From NCBI RefSeq assembly GCF_051622035.1, contig NC_135365.1, forward strand, positions 22,463,501 through 22,527,500: 64,000 nucleotides of DNA. The letters are read 5' to 3'. Positions 60,360 through 64,000 of the stretch are shown here, piece after piece. This stretch comes from Arctopsyche grandis (taxonomy: Eukaryota > Arthropoda > Insecta > Trichoptera > Hydropsychidae). A program made the position numbers and the translations under genes. Numbering within the stretch: position 1 is the first letter of the stretch; each line of letters opens with the position of its first letter. Under the pieces are notes generated by a model that saw nothing but the letters and a program-made list of their open reading frames with translations, was not told where the DNA came from and did not search any database.

Positions 60360-61000
60360 TAGGGTGACCATATTTTCCAGGAATCAAAACGAGACGCTCC
60401 CTTCTTTAAAATAAATGTGTTGCACGTTCAAAAATTTTATAATATTTCCCTCAAATAACCAATAAATCCTTGGAAAATAGAAACGAGATAAATAAATAAT
60501 ATAATATTTGATTTTTGTCTGAAACGTGTAAAATTAACAAATAAAAGAACTGCAAATTTTCCAAAAAGATATCGGTTTCTTTTAATTACAAAAATTGTGC
60601 CCAACTTTTAGATTTCTTTAGTTTTCATATCTTCTTTTGTTAAGTAATTTAATTTTTACCAGAATGTACATTTGTTTCAAAGAAAATAAAACAAGATAAA
60701 AAATTAAATATTATATAATGTACATAATATTTTATTTTACAAATAATTATGATGATAATAATAGCACAAGGCGATTATTTTTCAGAAATATGTTAAACAA
60801 ATGATGTGACTCAAAATTTATATATTATTTTGAACGAATATATTGATTTCATAATATTTGTGTTAGGGAAAAAATCTTGATTTGAAAAAAAAAGTACAAA
60901 ACGGGAAAAATCAACAAATTTTATGAAAAACGATGGGACGAACGTAAAGCACATAAAAAACAGGAGTGTCCCGGCCAAAATGGGACGTATGATCACCCTA
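60360..61000. mobile_element. hAT-type MITE with 8-bp target duplication
   Basis: The ends are TAGGGTGACCATA on the left and TAGGGTGATCATA on the right (reversed). Flanks TCCAGAAT (60352-60359) and TCTAGAAT (61001-61008) differ at one base. The right part has CGGCCAAAATGGGACG. There is no transposase coding. The element is 641 bp. Confidence 0.82.
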
Positions 61001-62395
61001 TCTAGAATGATCTTTTTTATTTTGACAGTGTCATAGTCTAATTTTTCATTTGGGGACGTAAACTATATAACGATTCATTTTTTATATTTATTCTAAGTTT
61101 TTTTAAAAAACATTTTAGACATATACGATCACTAAAAGACTTTTAAGTGTCAAAATGAGGACCACTCTAATGTGTACTACTGACAAACGCAAAACAAAAG
61201 TGACGTTAAAAAATTCTTTTGAAAAGTTTGTCTCCTTAGAGACGTAGCAGTAAATCAAAAAAAATAATAAGAATAGTTTTATTTGTATACATATACATAT
61301 GTAATTGCTTTTATTCACAATAGCAAAATTCTGCTGAAAGATACGTCTATCAAAATTGTATACGAGCATATTATTAAGCAAAGATAAATAAATATTTAAA
61401 AAGTTTTCAGCATTTCTTTGCAGAGACTCACACTACATTAGTATTCACTTATATGTAAGCATTTAACCATTTCGCTTCAATAGAATAAAATTTTGAATAT
61501 TATTCGCACAATGTAAATTCGTACCAAATTTTTACCACATAGCAGGTAGCACAAACATTGAAATAAACCAAACAATCAATTAAAAAAAAGTTTCATGTGA
61601 TATATCTTGTTGGGGGGGATGAGCAGTCATCCCTAGGGAGAGGGTTGGCATTCCTGAGTGCGCGCGAAGCTTTCTATAGCGATCCGCTAGGGAGCGCGCG
61701 CATTCGCGAATCTCCAATTGCCATTATGTGCAGTGCGAATTACCGAATGATTCAGCGTCAACGGTCTTTTCGAATTGATGATTGCGATTTTAGCGCGTTG
61801 ATGCGAGCGACTGAGTCGACCGCTATGCGTGCACTGACTCAACGGCGACCGGCTCAGTCGACAAGCAGCTGATCGGCATGGAAGGGGCAGGTGCCGTCAT
61901 CAAAATGAAACGTCATCGAGGACAGATTGACAGACGGACAGGCCAGCCACCTCCTCTCCATGTCCTTATGTCGAAGTATCAATTGGTTGAGCGACTCCAG
62001 TGGCGTATTCTGCCTGGTGCAGGATGATGCGACCGCATCAGGACCCAAAACCCTGGGCACCACTTTGGAAAGACAAAAAATGATTTATTTTTTTCAATAG
62101 TCGAAATTTTTTAGACAATTATAAGCAGAGAGATGTAATAAGAATAGAGGGGCCCTTTCGAATAAATAATTGTTGTCAATTTTACGCGGTACGTCTCTAT
62201 AAATACGCTACATTGCACGGAATAGAATCGGATCAATTTACTTATACTAATGTATCCCATGTTGTTTATTGTGTGTTTTTGAATGTATTGTGCAATTTTT
62301 ACCGATGCTTGCCCATCTTGCGAGTAATATAAACAAACAGAAAAGTTTTTATCGGACATACAATAAAGTTTGAAGCTAAGCACATTATCGTTTGT
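61001..62395. other. No gene assigned; less AT-rich island 61.6-62.1 kb
   Basis: Bases 61600-62070 are unusually rich in GC for this window (GCGCGCGAAGC, GGGAGCGCGCGCATTCGCG). The plus-strand frame 61597-61872 and a minus-strand frame 61854-62063 have no recognised domain. A CAGTGG...CCACTT pair at 61998-62064 may be a short hAT-like remnant. Function unknown. Confidence 0.35.
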
Positions 62396-62399
62396 TTAT

Positions 62400-63020
62400 A
62401 GGACTAAATTTTAAAATGCACGCTGACTATATAATAAAAAAAATGGCTAGAAAAGTTGGTATATTATGTAGATTAAGAAATATTTTAAGTAAAAAAAAGT
62501 AAAATTTTAGTGTTTAATTCAATTATCTTGCCACATGTGGTTTATTGTGCCACTGTGCTTAATTTGTTTAGTGGCCAAGATTTAGAAAAAATGAGAGGTA
62601 TTTTGAATGTGAGTAGATTTAAGAGTACTGGAAGTATGTTAGATGAATTAGGATGGATGAGTATTAGAATTAGTCTAAATATTAGTACATTGTCTTTTGT
62701 TTATAAGTTAGATCATAAGTTATTACCTAAGTATTTTGATGATTATATAATAAGGAATAGAGATAAGGACAAACTAGTTGTAAGTAGAGTAAGAAAGAAT
62801 AAGACGGCTGGGGGTGTTTTTCACAGGGGTGTGCTCATGTATAATGCCCTCCCTGAGTGCATCAGGTCTGCTAAAAACATGGATGCATTCCTGCGAGGTG
62901 CGAAGAGACACCTCTGTGAGGGACAGTACATATAAGTTAATTATAAATTTTAGAGTTAAGTATAATAATTAAGATGTATTTTTAAATTAGCTTGATAGCT
63001 AAAATATATATAAATAAATA
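62400..63020 (+). pseudogene. LINE C-terminal fragment, second family
   Basis: A broken first part reads HADYIIKKMARKVGILCRLRN. After a stop, an open frame of 141 codons (62510-62935) gives ILPHVVYCATVLN and KLDHKLLPKYFDDYIIRNRD, RVRKNKTAGGVFHRGVL, ALPECIRSAKNMDAFL. This is the conserved C-terminal region of a LINE family different from the intact one. The 3' end is a (TAAA)n-type tail at about 63003-63028. Confidence 0.75.
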
Positions 63021-63024
63021 AAAT

Positions 63025-63222
63025 AAATAAATGAATAAGTTAGATCATGAGTTATTACCCGATTATTTTAAAGATTATAGAATAAGAAATAGAGATATTC
63101 ATAATCATTACACTAGAAATAAGAATAATTTAGTTGTAGGTAGAGTAAGAAAAAGAAAGACAGCTGGGAGTGTCTTTCACAGGGGTGTACTAATTTTATT
63201 TTATTTTATTTTATTTTAAAAA
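63025..63222 (+). pseudogene. Second truncated copy of the same LINE family
   Basis: The frame begins ATGAATAAGTTAGATCATG and encodes KLDHELLPDYFKDYRIRNRD-IHNHYTRNKNN-LVVGRVRKRKTAGSVFHRGVL, then enters TTTTATTTTA repeats. Compared with the first copy it keeps nine extra residues (IHNHYTRNK), so the first copy has a 27-base deletion there. It is joined directly to the tail of the first copy. Confidence 0.7.
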
Positions 63223-63227
63223 ATCAA

Positions 63228-64000
63228 TACCACAGAGACTTGACAGGTTGCCCCAAAGCGTCAATGTGATTTTAATACAAATAATAAAAATCATAAAAAT
63301 TACAAAAAAAACATCATAAAAAAAAATAATAAAAATCATAAATAAAAAAAAAAAAACATAAGAAAATAATAAAAATCATAAATAAACAAAAACATCATAA
63401 AAAAATAATAAAAATCAAGTAAAAAATATGTACACAAAATAAAAACAAAGAAATAAGATTGAAAAATTTATATCGTGCTATTTAGGATGTGTTCCACCAA
63501 CTCAACATAACTGGCATCGAATAGGTCCAAGTATTGTGCCAGTAAGTTAAGGAGTCGAACAGCTCTCGAGAGGGGGGAGTTCATGAGCACGTTTGATTTA
63601 GCCCTAATTGGTAAAAATATATCATGTTTTCTTAAAACTCTACGATTTTCCGGGGCCCAGAATTTTAGTTTCTCCAGGATAGTGGGATTGTGAATCTCTC
63701 CTCTAAGTAATTTTACGAAATGTTTCCCAAGAAATAAATCTCTTCTCTTTGCCAGGGAGTTGAAACCCAAAGATCCCAAGACAAAGGCACTAGGGAACAG
63801 ATATGGATAAAATCCAAATGTTTTCAGATATAAAAATCTAAGGAATTTCCTTTGGACTCGTTCCAACATTAGAGAGTAACGAAGTTGATAGGGAGACCAT
63901 ATAATGGAGCCAAACTCGAGCACACTGCGAACTAATGTACAATATAAGAGACGAATGGCAGTGAGCCCTAGTTCAGACGAATTACGGATTACGAATCCAA
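63228..64000 (-). mobile_element. LINE, 3' part, relative of the 35.1-kb element (runs off window)
   Basis: On the minus strand the reading frame is open from the window edge to a stop at 63468: LLYCTLVRSVLEFGSIIW, SAFVLGSLGFNSL, LFLGKHFVKLL, IHNPTI and ELVEHILNSTI. It is colinear with residues about 790-950 of the intact LINE at clearly reduced identity, so a sister lineage. The 3' UTR (63228-63467) contains an AAAATCATAAA low-complexity stretch, and then GCTTTGGGGCAACCTGTCAAGT, the segment resembled by the SINE tails, and an AATAAAATAAAAT tail. Confidence 0.85.

Noticed and set aside
61597..62063. Frames on both strands in the GC-rich island
   Set aside because: No domain or splice support; treated as unassigned DNA.

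Overview
The window looks like nuclear DNA from an insect. It is AT-rich, has multi-exon genes with GT-AG introns, and carries dense tRNA-derived SINEs, CR1/Jockey-type LINEs, hAT elements, a Helitron fragment and solo LTRs. Nothing in it looks bacterial or viral. I cannot assign the order.

There are two well-supported genes, and they converge. (1) Bases 1-6778 (+) hold the 3' part of a papilin gene, an extracellular-matrix protein. I read 14 exons encoding, in order, the end of one Kunitz domain, three complete Kunitz domains, a Cys-rich antistasin-like segment, a WAP domain, three Ig domains and a C-terminal PLAC domain. The 5' part of the gene lies left of the window. (2) Bases 8902-16851 (-) hold a complete coding set of 8 exons for a 504-residue ZC2HC1-family protein. 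It has an N-terminal Lys/Glu/Gln-rich, probably helical segment, a long Pro/Thr/Lys-rich linker and two C-terminal C2HC zinc fingers. Its first coding exon (16651-16851) sits 5.5 kb upstream of the second, across an intron full of transposon relics. The two stop codons are about 2.1 kb apart.

From about 17 kb to 64 kb I find no complete host gene. The clearest item is a LINE with a 952-codon open frame at 35.1-38.2 kb (endonuclease plus reverse transcriptase). Relatives and other LINE fragments lie near 22.2, 28.9, 45.0, 45.5, 48.5, 51.5, 62.4, 63.0 and 63.2-64.0 kb. Two hAT-type elements have recognisable 8-bp target duplications (50.8-51.5 kb, which keeps a transposase fragment, and 60.4-61.0 kb). 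There are at least twelve SINE copies in two families, a repeat family with degenerate inverted ends (18.1 and 54.7 kb), a foldback element containing a 31-bp minisatellite (40.9-41.4 kb), solo LTRs of two types, a 95-bp near-perfect hairpin (49.9 kb), and several long AT or TG microsatellites. One short candidate first coding exon lies on the minus strand at 58588-58623.

Between the repeats are islands of less AT-rich, non-repetitive DNA (about 11.2-11.8, 16.9-17.4, 19.6-20.2, 21.3-22.0, 25.5-26.1, 27.2-28.1, 31.6-32.0, 33.3-33.7, 38.4-39.5, 42.0-42.5, 43.7-44.4, 48.8-49.5 and 61.6-62.1 kb). They carry no gene I recognise and could be regulatory DNA or untranslated exons. I saw no new defence or biosynthetic system. 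The most informative material is the retrotransposon and SINE relationships, the chimeric LTR, the foldback element, the duplicated composite repeat and the unassigned exon.
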